Shown here one piece after another: positions 24,085-33,214 of a stretch of DNA of 64,000 nt. Location: NCBI RefSeq assembly GCF_009789675.1, contig NZ_CP046916.1, positions 124,001 to 188,000 of the forward strand, given 5' to 3'. The stretch comes from Paraburkholderia acidisoli. GTDB taxonomy: Bacteria; Pseudomonadota; Gammaproteobacteria; Burkholderiales; Burkholderiaceae. How positions within the stretch are numbered: position 1 is the stretch's first letter; every line of letters begins with the position of its first letter. The position numbers were made by a program, and so were the translations under genes. The notes below the pieces were generated by a model. That model ran no database searches. It was given only the letters and a program-made list of their open reading frames with translations, and was not told where the DNA came from.

Positions 24085-25263
24085 TTAGAACTTGTGGCGC
24101 ACGCCCACCATCGCCATGGCCTGCTTGTTGGTGGAAGCGTCGTTGCCGAAGTCGGCGAACGAGGCGTTGGCGTTCACGAGCGCGCCCGTGTCCGCGTCGA
24201 TGGTGCGGCCCGACGCCTTCTGGTAGCCCGCGAGCGCGTAGATGTCGGTGCGCTTCGAGAGGAAGTAGTCGCCGCCCAGGCTGAACTGGTTGTAGCTCGC
24301 ATTCACGCCGTTGCCGCTGCCCTTGGTGTAGTCGTAGCCCAGGCCGACGAGCGCCTCGGGCGTGACCTGGTAGTTGACGAACAGCTGGCCCGTGTTGAAC
24401 TTCGTGTTGCGGTTCGCGCCGGCCGCGCTCTGGTAGTTCGCGTATTCGACGTTGCTGTACGCGAGGCCGGCCGTGACCGGGCCGTAGGTGTAGTCGCCGG
24501 CCGCGCGGATGATCTGCAGCGAGTTCGCGTTGACGAAGCCGCCCGTGATGGCCTGCGAGTCGGCGTCCACGTCGCTGTTGGGCGAGAGGCCGTCGAACGA
24601 GGCCGCCGTGCCGCTGTTGCTGTTGGCCTTGAAGTAGCCCGCGCCGAAGCCGAACGGACCATGGTTGTACGCGGCCGCGACGGCCCACGTCTGGCCCGCG
24701 CCCGTGCTGCCCGCCTGGCCGCCGAACGCGTACATCGCGCTGACCTGCAGCCCCGCGAAGTCGGGGCTCGTGTACTTGATGGAGTTGCTGGTGCGATAGC
24801 TGTTGTCGTAGTTGTCCATGTCGCCCGGCGTGGCGAACGCGGAGCCGAACGCGCCGTCGTTGGTGAGCGGCTGGATCAGGTCGATGAGCGGATCGTACTG
24901 GCGGCCGAGCGTGACCGTGCCGCCCGTTTTCGAATCCAGGCCGACCATTGCGGTACGGCCGAACAGGCGGCCGCCCTGATTCGACTTGCCGTTGTCGACA
25001 TTGAAGCCGCTTTCGATCTTGAACACAGCCGCGAGCCCGTTGCCGAGATCTTCCTTGCCGCGCAGGCCCCACAGGTTGGGCGAGAGATTGCCGGCCATCA
25101 TCTGCACCGTATTGCCCGAGCCGTTCGCGCCGTGCTGATTGCCGAAGAAAGCGACGGACGTGTCGAGCGCGCCGTACAGCGTGACGCTGCTTTGTGCGTG
25201 GGCGAGCGAAGCGAAGGTGGACAGCGCGGCGAACGCGGCGGTGGCGAGAGCGGTTTTCTTCAT
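24085..25263 (-). CDS. Outer-membrane porin, Gram-negative type (porin_4)
   Basis: 392-aa general porin of the Burkholderia/Neisseria class. Signal peptide MKKTALATAAFAALSTFASLAHA; the mature protein starts QSSVTLYGALDTSVAF. It has alternating beta strands with glycine- and aromatic-rich turns, loop residues such as PGDMDNYDNSYRT, and the C-terminal signature GVRHKF ending in phenylalanine for BAM assembly. It forms a trimeric 16-strand diffusion channel in this family. It is monocistronic, with a 445-bp gene-free region upstream. Confidence 0.95.
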   Translation of the reverse strand: MKKTALATAAFAALSTFASLAHAQSSVTLYGALDTSVAFFGNQHGANGSGNTVQMMAGNLSPNLWGLRGKEDLGNGLAAVFKIESGFNVDNGKSNQGGRLFGRTAMVGLDSKTGGTVTLGRQYDPLIDLIQPLTNDGAFGSAFATPGDMDNYDNSYRTSNSIKYTSPDFAGLQVSAMYAFGGQAGSTGAGQTWAVAAAYNHGPFGFGAGYFKANSNSGTAASFDGLSPNSDVDADSQAITGGFVNANSLQIIRAAGDYTYGPVTAGLAYSNVEYANYQSAAGANRNTKFNTGQLFVNYQVTPEALVGLGYDYTKGSGNGVNASYNQFSLGGDYFLSKRTDIYALAGYQKASGRTIDADTGALVNANASFADFGNDASTNKQAMAMVGVRHKF

Positions 25264-25708
25264 GGCGAATCGTGGAATCCGTTTGAGTTTGTCGTGAGAG
25301 ATTCAGCCGATGTCGTGCGAAAGAACGCATGCGGCAAAAATCTGCGGCGATTATCCGTAACGCCCTGCACCGACAAATTCGAAAAGCGGAAAGACTGAGT
25401 TTCAGAAAACGCACGCGCGCGATGAAGCCTTGAATACAGGCACTTCAGACGTATCGCCCCGTCACGCCGTTGTTTTTTCGCGCCATCTTGCATGGCCGTT
25501 TTTTTAATCTGGATGACTAAGTTAACACCGGTTAAACCGTGTTTAAAAGATTTTTCATGCTGCTGTGGGCTTTCGGTGCGGCACGCGTCTCTATGCTGGC
25601 CACGGTCGATCGCACGCTTTGGGCGTGCATCGTGTCAGTCGCGCCGCCGGGTGCCGCACGTCGCGACGTCACAGTCAACGCGGCCGAAACTTATCCCATG
25701 TCTCTCTC
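25264..25708. other. Divergent regulatory gap, porin / small lipoprotein
   Basis: No credible gene. It contains the porin promoter region (minus strand) and, nearer the lipoprotein, a 25-bp imperfect dyad at 25522-25546 (TTAACACCGG...GTGTTTAA) in AT-rich sequence, which looks like an operator or promoter element. Confidence 0.55.
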
Positions 25709-25864
25709 ATGAAATTACGCCTTCTTTCCCGCTTGCTGCGCGCGGCGTTGTGCCTCGCGGCGGTGGCCGCCGTGTCCGGCTGTGCGAACCTGCATCCGCA
25801 ACCCAACGGTCCCGGCGACTGCGTCGGACCGCCCGACTACTGCGTGCCGTTCTTCGGTTCGTAA
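25709..25864 (+). CDS. Small lipoprotein
   Basis: 51 aa starting MKLRLLSRLLRAALCLAAV with lipobox VSGC near residue 25, followed by a short Pro/Cys-containing tail NLHPQPNGPGDCVGPPDYCVPFFGS. The two further cysteines may form a disulfide. Short entericidin-like or DUF-type lipoproteins of this sort are common in Burkholderiaceae and of unknown role. A longer upstream frame was rejected because the lipoprotein signal begins here. Confidence 0.72.
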   Translation: MKLRLLSRLLRAALCLAAVAAVSGCANLHPQPNGPGDCVGPPDYCVPFFGS

Positions 25865-25977
25865 GCGCATACCGGCGTTTGCGGGGCGGGCGGCGCGCGC
25901 ATAATACGCGTGATTATCGATCACACCGGTTTCGATCGCGCTGGTTTCGACCACGCCGCCCGCACGCAAGGACCGCC

Positions 25978-26730
25978 ATGACCCGCGACACGCTCACCGA
26001 CGCCACCGTTCTCGCGGCATGGCAGCGCAACGCCACGCCGTGGATCGCGGCCGTACGCGGCGGCGAGATCGCGAGCCGCAAGCTCGTCACCGACGCCGCC
26101 GTGCTCGATGCCGTCCTCGAGTGTCTGTCCGAACGCACGCCCGAACTCGGACCAACGCGCGGGCAAAAACGCGTGCTCGATCTCGGTTGCGGCGAAGGCT
26201 GGCTGGCGCTCGCGCTCGCTCGCCACGGCATGGCGGTCACGGGCGTGGACGCCGTGCCGGAACTCGTCGCCGCCGCGCGCGCGGCGGGTCTCGCCGACTG
26301 CCGCGTGCTCGCCTACGAAGCCATCGCGCAAGACGCGCTCGATCTGCGCGCCGACGTCGTCGTCTGCAATTTTTCGCTGATCGGCAAGGCGAGCGTGGAC
26401 GGCCTGCTGCGGGCCATGCCCGCGCTGCTCGCGCCGCACGGCACGCTCGTCGTGCAAACGCTGCATCCGCTCGTGGCGTGCGGCGACCTGCCTTATGCCG
26501 ATGGCTGGCGCGAAGGGTCGTGGGCCGGTTTCAGCCCCGCGTTTCGCGACGCGCCGCCGTGGTATTTCCGCACGCTCGCGAGTTGGCTGGCCTTGATCGA
26601 GGCGAGCGAACTCGCCTTGCGCGAGATGCGCGAGCCGCTCGACCCGCGCAGCGGCAAACCGGCCTCGGTGATCTTCGTCGCGCGAGCGCGGCCGCCATGC
26701 CTTCGCGACGTTCCCGGCGGCGTTACTTGA
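25978..26730 (+). CDS. Class I SAM-dependent methyltransferase
   Basis: 250 aa. Rossmann-fold methyltransferase with motif I VLDLGCGEGWLALALA (about residues 66-81), motif II acidic GVDAVPEL, motif III region DVVVCNFSLIG and post-motif LLAPHGTLVVQTLHP. The latter half (SWAGFSPAFRDAPPWYFRTLASW) is typical of small-molecule methyltransferases of the UbiE/Methyltransf_11 group. The ATG at 25978 follows AAGGACCGCC. It converges on the next gene, overlapping its 3' end by 8 bp. The substrate is unknown. Confidence 0.88.
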   Translation: MTRDTLTDATVLAAWQRNATPWIAAVRGGEIASRKLVTDAAVLDAVLECLSERTPELGPTRGQKRVLDLGCGEGWLALALARHGMAVTGVDAVPELVAAARAAGLADCRVLAYEAIAQDALDLRADVVVCNFSLIGKASVDGLLRAMPALLAPHGTLVVQTLHPLVACGDLPYADGWREGSWAGFSPAFRDAPPWYFRTLASWLALIEASELALREMREPLDPRSGKPASVIFVARARPPCLRDVPGGVT

Positions 26731-27256
26731 AGTAGATATTCAAGCCGGCGGAAACGAACACGTCGCCGAGATTGGGCGCCCCGCCCGTGCTGCCATGCCA
26801 TTGGTAGCGCGCGTCCATGCGGAAATCGATGTTCGAACTCACGCTCGTCGTGAAGCCCACGCCGCCACGCAGCAGCAGGTCCCGGTTGCGGCCTTCGACC
26901 GGCAGCGGCCCCTCGTGCACGCCGCCCACGCCCGCGGTGATGAACGGGGAAAACGTCTTGTTGCGTTTGATGAAGTACAGACCGTCCAGCGTGATGCTGG
27001 CCTGGTTGTCCTTGTCGCCGAAAGCGGCGTACTGCCCCGCGAGTTCCACGTTCCAGTGATCGCTCAGGATCTTGCCCACGGCACCGCCGCCCGCCACGCC
27101 TTCGCTGCGCGTGCGCGCGCTGTCGTTGATCGTGAGGCTGACCGTGGGCGCCACGTACCAGGTTTTGTCAGCCGCGCTTTGCGCGAAAGCGGAGGATGCC
27201 GATACGGCGGAAGCGGCCATCACGCCAGCCACCAGAAACGAACGCAGTAATCTCAT
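26723..27256 (-). CDS. Outer-membrane beta-barrel protein (OmpW/OmpA-like barrel)
   Basis: 177 aa with a signal peptide (MRLLRSFLVAGVMAASAVSASSAFAQ) and eight or so predicted beta strands (WYVAPTVSLTIND, WNVELAGQYAAFG, FSPFITAGVGGV, IDFRMDARYQWHG). It ends VSAGLNIYFK, close to but not exactly the usual terminal aromatic residue. It resembles the single-domain barrels annotated as OmpW or OmpA-like porin. No peptidoglycan-binding domain is present. The role is probably a minor channel or structural protein. Confidence 0.82.
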   Translation of the reverse strand: MRLLRSFLVAGVMAASAVSASSAFAQSAADKTWYVAPTVSLTINDSARTRSEGVAGGGAVGKILSDHWNVELAGQYAAFGDKDNQASITLDGLYFIKRNKTFSPFITAGVGGVHEGPLPVEGRNRDLLLRGGVGFTTSVSSNIDFRMDARYQWHGSTGGAPNLGDVFVSAGLNIYFK

Positions 27257-27641
27257 GATCGGTTTTCAGAAGGTTAAGTGAAGGACACCCCCTGAACGTT
27301 GCGTCCGCAACCTGTTGCTGTCACGGGGGCGACGCTATCGTGCGATGGTTACCATTTCGCGTCTGTGGGGTCCGCCACTTAAAACTTTTTTCCCGCCGAT
27401 AACGCGTGTGGCGCGCCGGGCCGTCCGTTGCGCCGTCAACCTTGCCCATCACGGGACCTCCGCACGGCTGTGCTACCCTTCCCGGGCCGTTGGCCAGCGG
27501 CGCGCGGCCAGCGGCGCGCGGCAAGCGGTGCGCGACCAGCGGCGCGCGACCAGCGGCCCACGCCTCACGGCAAGCTCGAAGCCTCATCGAAGTACACCGA
27601 AGTCCTGAACCCGATAACAGGAATCCACAGGAAAGACGCAG
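27257..27641. other. Gene-free gap upstream of the ugpB-like gene
   Basis: Divergent gap of 385 bp. Apart from the 14-bp tandem repeat at 27492-27561 no gene or recognisable site was found. Frames through it are artefacts of GC-rich repeats. Confidence 0.6.
27492..27561. repeat. 14-bp tandem repeat, five units
   Basis: Five consecutive 14-bp units of consensus GGCCAGCGGCGCGC (27492, 27506, 27520, 27534, 27548). Units 1 and 2 are identical; the rest differ at one to four positions. The array ends about 80 bp before the ugpB-like start, so unit number could affect its 5' untranslated region. Confidence 0.9.
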
Positions 27642-29000
27642 ATGAAAAAGCACGAGATACAACGCGCAGGCGCGCGCTCACGCATGCGGACCGGACTGCG
27701 CATGGCCGTGGCCGCGCTGGCGATGGCGGGCGGCGCGCAGGCCGCGCACGCGGCCACCGAGATCCAGTTCTGGCACGCGATGGAGTCCGAACTGGGCGAG
27801 CGCGTGAACGACATCGCGAAGCAGTTCAACGCCTCGCAGAGCGAGTACAAGATCGTGCCCGTGTTCAAGGGCACTTACGATCAGACGCTCGCCGCCGGTA
27901 TCGCGGCGTATCGCAGCGGCGACGCGCCGGCGATCCTGCAGGTCTACGAAGTGGGCACCGCGACCATGATGAACGCGAAGAAGGCCGTGCTGCCCGTGTA
28001 CGACGTGATGCAGAAAGCGGGCGTGCCGCTCGACGAGAAGGCGTTCGTGCCGACCATCGCCAGCTATTACAGCGACGCCAAAACCGGCCACCTCGTCTCC
28101 ATGCCGTTCAACAGCTCGACGCCGGTGCTCTACTACAACCGCGACGCGTTCCAGAAGGCGGGCCTCAATCCCGACCAGCCGCCGAAAACCTGGCCCGAAG
28201 TCGCCGCCGACGCCGCGAAGCTCAAGGCCGCGGGCCTGACCTGCGGTTTCACGACCGGCTGGCAGGGCTGGATCCAGATCGAGAACTACAGCGCCTGGCA
28301 CGGCGCGCCCATCGCCACGCGCAACAACGGCTTCGACGGCCTCGACGCCCAGCTCGAAATCAACAAGCCGCTGCAGGTCGCGCATATCGCCTTCCTGCAG
28401 AAGATGGCGAAAGACGGCACCTTCACCTACGTGGGCCGCAAGGACGAAGCCACGGCCAAGTTCTATAGCGGCGACTGCGGCATCATGATGGGGTCCTCGG
28501 GTGCGCTCGCGAACGTGCAGCAGTACGCGAAGTTCAAGTTCGGCACCGGCATGATGCCGTACGATCCGAGCGTGAAGGGCGCGCCGCAGAACGCCATCAT
28601 CGGCGGGGCGAGCTTGTGGGTGCTGGGCGGCAAGAGCCCGGAAGTCTACAAGGGCGTGGCGAAGTTTCTCGCGTATCTGAACACGCCCGCCGTGGCGGCG
28701 AAGTGGCATCAGGACACGGGCTATCTGCCGGTGACGAAGGCCGCCTACGAACTCACGCAGAAGCAGGGCTTCTACGCCTCGCATCCGGGCGCCGACACGG
28801 CCACGAAGCAGATGCTCAACAAGCCGCCGCTTGCGTGGACCAAAGGCCTGCGCCTCGGCAACATGCCGCAGATCCGCACCATCGTCGACGAGGAACTCGA
28901 ACAGGTGTGGACGGGCAGCAAGACGCCGCAACAGGCGCTCGATTCGGCGAACTCGCGCGGCAACGCGTTGCTGCGCCGCTTCGAGCAGCAGGCGCAGTAA
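27642..29000 (+). CDS. ugpB: sn-Glycerol-3-phosphate ABC binding protein, UgpB-like
   Basis: 452-aa extracellular solute-binding protein (SBP_bac_8) close to UgpB. Signal peptide to about residue 38 ([14 protein letters not shown]). Family stretches include [62 protein letters not shown] and [14 protein letters not shown]. It would capture glycerol-3-phosphate or glycerophosphodiesters in the periplasm. The permease and ATPase genes (ugpA, ugpE, ugpC) are absent here: a terminator follows and the next gene is on the other strand. It must therefore use a transporter encoded elsewhere or be a duplicate. Confidence 0.9.
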   Translation: MKKHEIQRAGARSRMRTGLRMAVAALAMAGGAQAAHAATEIQFWHAMESELGERVNDIAKQFNASQSEYKIVPVFKGTYDQTLAAGIAAYRSGDAPAILQVYEVGTATMMNAKKAVLPVYDVMQKAGVPLDEKAFVPTIASYYSDAKTGHLVSMPFNSSTPVLYYNRDAFQKAGLNPDQPPKTWPEVAADAAKLKAAGLTCGFTTGWQGWIQIENYSAWHGAPIATRNNGFDGLDAQLEINKPLQVAHIAFLQKMAKDGTFTYVGRKDEATAKFYSGDCGIMMGSSGALANVQQYAKFKFGTGMMPYDPSVKGAPQNAIIGGASLWVLGGKSPEVYKGVAKFLAYLNTPAVAAKWHQDTGYLPVTKAAYELTQKQGFYASHPGADTATKQMLNKPPLAWTKGLRLGNMPQIRTIVDEELEQVWTGSKTPQQALDSANSRGNALLRRFEQQAQ

Positions 29001-29044
29001 GCAACACGAACGCCGCTCGCCGGCGAAACACGTCGCGGCGATCG

Positions 29045-29082
29045 AACGCCGCGCTGCCCGAGGAAGGCGGCGCGGCGTTTTT
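29045..29082 (+). terminator. Intrinsic terminator after the ugpB-like gene
   Basis: 10-bp perfect stem AACGCCGCGC/GCGCGGCGTT followed by five T. It lies 44 bp past the stop. Confidence 0.88.
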
Positions 29083-29087
29083 GCTGA

Positions 29088-30959
29088 TTAGAACCACGCG
29101 TCCTGCATGTCGAGCGTCGTGCGGTCGAGCGACGCCAGCAAGTCGAATTGCGCCGATGTCTTCGGCAATTCCCACGCGAAGAAGTACGCGCAGGCGGCGA
29201 GCTTGCCGCGATAAAAACCAGCATCGTCGCTTTGCGCGCTGGTGGGTTCCGCAAGCGCCACGCTCGCCACCAGCGCCTGTTCGAGCCAGATCCACGCGAG
29301 CACCACGTGCCCGAACGCTTCGAGGTACACCGAGGCGTTCGCGAGCGTCACGGCCGGGTCGCCCGCCGCCCACACCTGCTTCGTGACGTCGATCAGGCGC
29401 GCGAGCGCCGCGCCGAGCGCGTGCGCGTGATTCGCCAGTGCCGTGCCGCCCGCAGCGGCCGTGCCGGACTGCGCGCGTTCGACGCTCGCCTGCACCCGCT
29501 TTGCCAATAGCGCGAGCGCGGCACCGTCCTGGATCACGACCTTGCGGCCCAGCAGATCGAGCGCCTGAATGCCGTGCGTGCCCTCGTGGATCGGATTGAG
29601 CCGGTTGTCGCGCCAGAATTGTTCGACGTTGTACTCGCGCGTGTAGCCGTAGCCGCCGTGCACCTGGATCGCGAGATCGTTGGCGGCGAGACACCATTGC
29701 GACGGCCAGCTCTTGGCGATGGGCGTGAGCAGATCGAGCAGCAGCGCGAGCGGCGCGCGCTCGCGTTCGTCGTCAGTGGCACGGGTTTCGTCGATGAGCT
29801 TCGCGCACCACAGGTTCAGCGCGAGCGCGCCTTCCACGTAGCTCTTTTGCGCGAGCAGCATGCGCCGCACGTCGGCATGCTCCACGAGCTTCACTTGCGG
29901 CGCCGCCGCGTCCTTGCTGCTCGCGGTGATCGGGCGCCCCTGCGGCCGGTTGCGCGCGTAATCGAGCGCGTGCAGATAGCCCGTGTAACCGAGGAGAGTC
30001 GCGCCGAGACCCACGCCGATGCGCGCCTCGTTCATCATGTGGAACATGTAGGCGAGCCCGCGATGCGCCTCGCCCACCCGATATCCCACGGCGCCTGCGC
30101 GCCCGAGCGGCGTGTGCCGCGTGCCTTCGCCGAAGTTGAGCAGGCAGTTGGTCGTGCCGCGATAACCGAGCTTGTGATTGAGGCCCGCGAGCACGACGTC
30201 GTTGCGCTCGCCGCGCGCGCCGTTTTCGTCGACGAGAAACTTCGGCACGATGAACAGCGAGAGCCCCTTCACGCCCGGGATCAGTTTGCCGTCGGGGCCG
30301 GGAATCTTGGCGAGCACGAGATGCACGATGTTCTCGGCGAGTTCGTGATCGCCGCCCGAAATCCACATCTTGTTGCCGCGCAGCCGGTATTGCGCGCCGA
30401 GCGGCGAGTCGCATTCGAAGTCGGCGCGCGTGGCCACGTCGGCGAGCGACGAACCCGCCTGCGGCTCCGAAAGACACATCGTGCCGAAAAAGCGGCCTTC
30501 GAGTTCGGGCCGCACGAAGGCGTCGATCTGCGCGGCGCTGCCGTGCGTGAGCAGCAAGTTCGCATTGCCGATGGTGAGAAACGGATACGCGCTCGTGCCC
30601 ACGTTGGCGCCCGTGAACCACGCGAAGCCGGCCTTTTCGACCACCAGCGGCAACTGCATGCCGCCATATTCGTAGTCCTGGCCGGCCGCCATCAGGCCCG
30701 CCTCGCAGAACGCCTTCAGCGCCGTTTCGACCTCGGGGATGAGCGTGACCGTTTCGCCGTCGACCTGCGGCTCGTGCTGGTCGCTCTTCTTGTTGTGCGG
30801 CGCGAACAGGTCGGTGGCCATGCGCTCGCAGGTGTCGAGCGCGGCGTCGAAGGTCTCGCGGCTGTGGTCGGCGTAACGCGCAATGCGCGTGAGCGCCGTC
30901 ACGTCGAGCCATTCGTAGAGCAGGAAGTTGAGATCGCGGCGGGAAAGGATCAGCGACAT
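29088..30959 (-). CDS. Acyl-CoA dehydrogenase, DmdC-like long form
   Basis: 623-aa flavoprotein of the acyl-CoA dehydrogenase superfamily with the N- and C-terminal extensions of the DmdC (3-methylmercaptopropionyl-CoA dehydrogenase) group. Features in order: N-terminal extension (DLNFLLYEWLDV), CLSEPQAGSSLADVATRA, KMWISGGDHEL, and the catalytic-base region HEGTHGIQALDLLGRKV typical of this branch. It should oxidise an acyl-CoA to the 2-enoyl-CoA, passing electrons to ETF; many annotated relatives act on other acyl-CoAs, so the substrate is open. A perfect inverted repeat at 30991-31023 and a divergent LysR gene suggest local regulation. The start at 30959 was chosen for family fit. Confidence 0.9.
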   Translation of the reverse strand: MSLILSRRDLNFLLYEWLDVTALTRIARYADHSRETFDAALDTCERMATDLFAPHNKKSDQHEPQVDGETVTLIPEVETALKAFCEAGLMAAGQDYEYGGMQLPLVVEKAGFAWFTGANVGTSAYPFLTIGNANLLLTHGSAAQIDAFVRPELEGRFFGTMCLSEPQAGSSLADVATRADFECDSPLGAQYRLRGNKMWISGGDHELAENIVHLVLAKIPGPDGKLIPGVKGLSLFIVPKFLVDENGARGERNDVVLAGLNHKLGYRGTTNCLLNFGEGTRHTPLGRAGAVGYRVGEAHRGLAYMFHMMNEARIGVGLGATLLGYTGYLHALDYARNRPQGRPITASSKDAAAPQVKLVEHADVRRMLLAQKSYVEGALALNLWCAKLIDETRATDDERERAPLALLLDLLTPIAKSWPSQWCLAANDLAIQVHGGYGYTREYNVEQFWRDNRLNPIHEGTHGIQALDLLGRKVVIQDGAALALLAKRVQASVERAQSGTAAAGGTALANHAHALGAALARLIDVTKQVWAAGDPAVTLANASVYLEAFGHVVLAWIWLEQALVASVALAEPTSAQSDDAGFYRGKLAACAYFFAWELPKTSAQFDLLASLDRTTLDMQDAWF

Positions 30960-30990
30960 GGCGGGATGGTCTCTCGGCTTCGAAGGGAAG

Positions 30991-31023
30991 GCACGATCGT
31001 AGCCCGAAATAGAACGATCGTGC
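30991..31023. repeat. Perfect inverted repeat in the dehydrogenase/LysR gap
   Basis: GCACGATCGT (30991-31000) and ACGATCGTGC (31014-31023) separated by 13 bp. It lies 32 bp upstream of the dehydrogenase start in a 164-bp divergent gap, an operator-like position. Confidence 0.65.
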
Positions 31024-31123
31024 GATGGGTGTTTGCGCGAGCGGCGTGCTGTCCCACCGCGCTTCCGATTCTGGCAAGAATCGGTCATGATCGGCGTTCA
31101 TCCTTCCAGAAAGCGAGAACGCG

Positions 31124-32044
31124 ATGGACCGGCTCGACGCCATGCATGTGTTGATCGCCGTGGTGGACGCGGGCAGCCTCTCGGCGGCGGCGCGGCGTCT
31201 GGGCATGCCGCTCGCCACGGTGAGCCGCAAGGTCAACGACCTCGAGTCGCACCTCAAGACGCGGCTGCTCACGCGCAGCACGCGCCAGCTCACGTTGACC
31301 GAAGCGGGCGAGTCGTATGTGGCCGCGTGCCGCCGCATCCTCGACGAAGTGGGCGAGGCCGAGCGCGCGGCCACCGGCGAGTACCGCGCGCCGCGCGGCG
31401 AACTGGCGATCACGGCGCCGGTCGTGTTCGGGCGGCTGCACGTGCTGCCCGTGGTCGCGGAATTTCTCGCGCAGTTTCCCGAGATCGGCGTGCGGCTCAT
31501 GCTGGCGGACAGCGTCGTGAATCTGCTCGAAGACCATGTCGATGCGGCGGTGCGCATCGGCGAACTGCCCGATAGCGCGCTGGTGGCGACGCGCGTGGGC
31601 ACGATGCGCCGCGTGGTGTGCGCGAGCCCGGCGTATCTCGCGCAGCACGGCACGCCCGCGCATCCCGACGATCTCGCGGCGCATGCGTGCATCGCGTCGA
31701 ACGGTTTTTCGTCGGCGCGCGCGTGGACCTTTCGCGTGGGCAAGGAAACGATCTCGCCGCCGCTGCGCTCGCGGCTGTTGCTCAACACGCCCGAGGCGGC
31801 CATCGACGCCGCGTTGCTCGGCATCGGCCTCACGCGCGTGCTGTCGTATCAGGTGGCGGCCGCCGTGCGCGAGGGCAAGCTCGCGCTCGTGCTGGAAGAC
31901 TTCGAGCCGCCCGCGTGGCCCGTGAGCCTCGTGCATGCGGGGCAGGCGCCGCTGCCGCTCAAGCTGCGCGCATTTCTCGATTTCGCCGCGCCCAGGTTGC
32001 GCGCGCGGCTGGAGGCGGTGCGGCTGGGGAAGGGCGGAGTTTGA
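31124..32044 (+). CDS. LysR-family transcriptional regulator
   Basis: 306 aa, HTH in MHVLIAVVDAGSLSAAARRLGMPLATVSRKVNDLESHL (about residues 6-43), followed by RSTRQLTLTEAG and an effector-binding domain. CrgA/DmlR-like branch. It is divergent from the acyl-CoA dehydrogenase gene, so that gene is its probable target; the inducer is unknown. Confidence 0.92.
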   Translation: MDRLDAMHVLIAVVDAGSLSAAARRLGMPLATVSRKVNDLESHLKTRLLTRSTRQLTLTEAGESYVAACRRILDEVGEAERAATGEYRAPRGELAITAPVVFGRLHVLPVVAEFLAQFPEIGVRLMLADSVVNLLEDHVDAAVRIGELPDSALVATRVGTMRRVVCASPAYLAQHGTPAHPDDLAAHACIASNGFSSARAWTFRVGKETISPPLRSRLLLNTPEAAIDAALLGIGLTRVLSYQVAAAVREGKLALVLEDFEPPAWPVSLVHAGQAPLPLKLRAFLDFAAPRLRARLEAVRLGKGGV

Positions 32045-32056
32045 TCGGCGCTGGGT

Positions 32057-32090
32057 TTCAGGTAACGCGTGGCTTCAGGTAACGCTTCGC
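32057..32090. repeat. 17-bp direct repeat pair with iteron core
   Basis: Two adjacent 17-mers (32057-32073, 32074-32090) beginning TTCAGGTAACGC match at 15 of 17 positions. On the opposite strand they contain GCGTTACCT, the right half of the origin iteron (compare 9048-9064), but not its CCCAT end. Confidence 0.55.
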
Positions 32091-32221
32091 CGCGCCGTGC
32101 CTGGACCTCACGCCGATCCACCGTCGCGTGCCGCGCGACATCGCCGAAAAACGCCGTAGCGACGCACGACCGCCATCGCTCCACACGAGCGCCGCCGCAA
32201 GCGAGAACCCACCGGCAAGCC

Positions 32222-33115
32222 TCACCGCCCGTTGCGCGCCACGCTCGCCTGCACGGCTTCATCGGCGCATTGCAACAGCCCCTGAATCAGCCGCGAGCGC
32301 GGTGACGCCCGCTGCCACACCATGCCGAAGCGGCGCGGCTCGATCGGCATCGGCAACGCAATGCGCGCGATCGAGAGTGCCGCCGTCATGGGCGACACGA
32401 TATCCGGCACCAGCGAAACGCCCAGGCCGCGATCCACCATCATCGCGATCGGCATCAACGCGTTCAGCTCGAACAGCTCGCGCGGCACGATGCGCGCCGC
32501 GCGCAGGTACTGGTCCGCCTGCTTGCCGCCGCCGAGCGAGCGGTCGTAGCGAATAAACGGCTCGCGCCGCAGCAGCTCGTGCGGGTCTTCGCCGGCGAGA
32601 CGCTGCGGCGCGAGCACGACGAGCGGCTCCTCGCGCAGCAGATGCCAGTCGTACGCCTTCGGCAGCGCGAACGCCGGGTGCAGGCAAATGGCGACGTCGA
32701 GATCGCCGCGATGCAGCGAGTCGTACAGCTCCATCGAGGTGCCCGCGCGGATCAGCACCTTCGCGCGCGGAAAGCCGCGCGCGAAGTTCGCGAGCACGTC
32801 GGGCAACAGGCTCAGGAGCGCCGTGGTGATCGTGCCGATGCGCAGTTCACCCGCCGCCTCGCCTTCGAGCGCATGCGCTTTCAGCTCGGCGAAATCGGCG
32901 ACCAGACCGCGCGCCCGCTCGATGATGCGATGCCCGGCCTCCGTGGGCGTGACCGTGCGGCCGGCCCGCACCAGCAGCGTCACGCCGAGTTCGCGCTCCA
33001 GCGCCGACATCTGCTGGGCAATGGCCGCCGGCGTCACGCCCACGCGCCGCGCGGCCTCCGCCATCGACCCGGTGTCGACGATCAAGAGCAGATTGGCGAG
33101 AAATGCCGTCTCCAC
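32222..33115 (-). CDS. LysR-family transcriptional regulator of the CoA cluster
   Basis: 297 aa, HTH in ANLLLIVDTGSMAEAARRVGVTPAAIAQQMSALERELG (about residues 6-44) and a C-terminal substrate-binding-like domain. It is divergent from the CoA-lyase / CoA-transferase / amidohydrolase / carrier genes starting at 33215, with a 99-bp gap, so it is the likely activator of that cluster with a pathway acid or CoA ester as inducer. Confidence 0.92.
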   Translation of the reverse strand: METAFLANLLLIVDTGSMAEAARRVGVTPAAIAQQMSALERELGVTLLVRAGRTVTPTEAGHRIIERARGLVADFAELKAHALEGEAAGELRIGTITTALLSLLPDVLANFARGFPRAKVLIRAGTSMELYDSLHRGDLDVAICLHPAFALPKAYDWHLLREEPLVVLAPQRLAGEDPHELLRREPFIRYDRSLGGGKQADQYLRAARIVPRELFELNALMPIAMMVDRGLGVSLVPDIVSPMTAALSIARIALPMPIEPRRFGMVWQRASPRSRLIQGLLQCADEAVQASVARNGR

Positions 33116-33214
33116 AAGATGGTTTTCCTATTGTTTGAAGATAGACGCAGGTAGTTTATCTAAAACGTGGACGCTCCTACACTGGGCGAAATTTCGAAGA
33201 AGTTCGGGAGACAC

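Noticed and set aside
27315..28468. Frames through the 14-bp repeat upstream of the ugpB-like gene
   Set aside because: They owe their openness to the GC-rich repeat and then run out of frame with the real gene.
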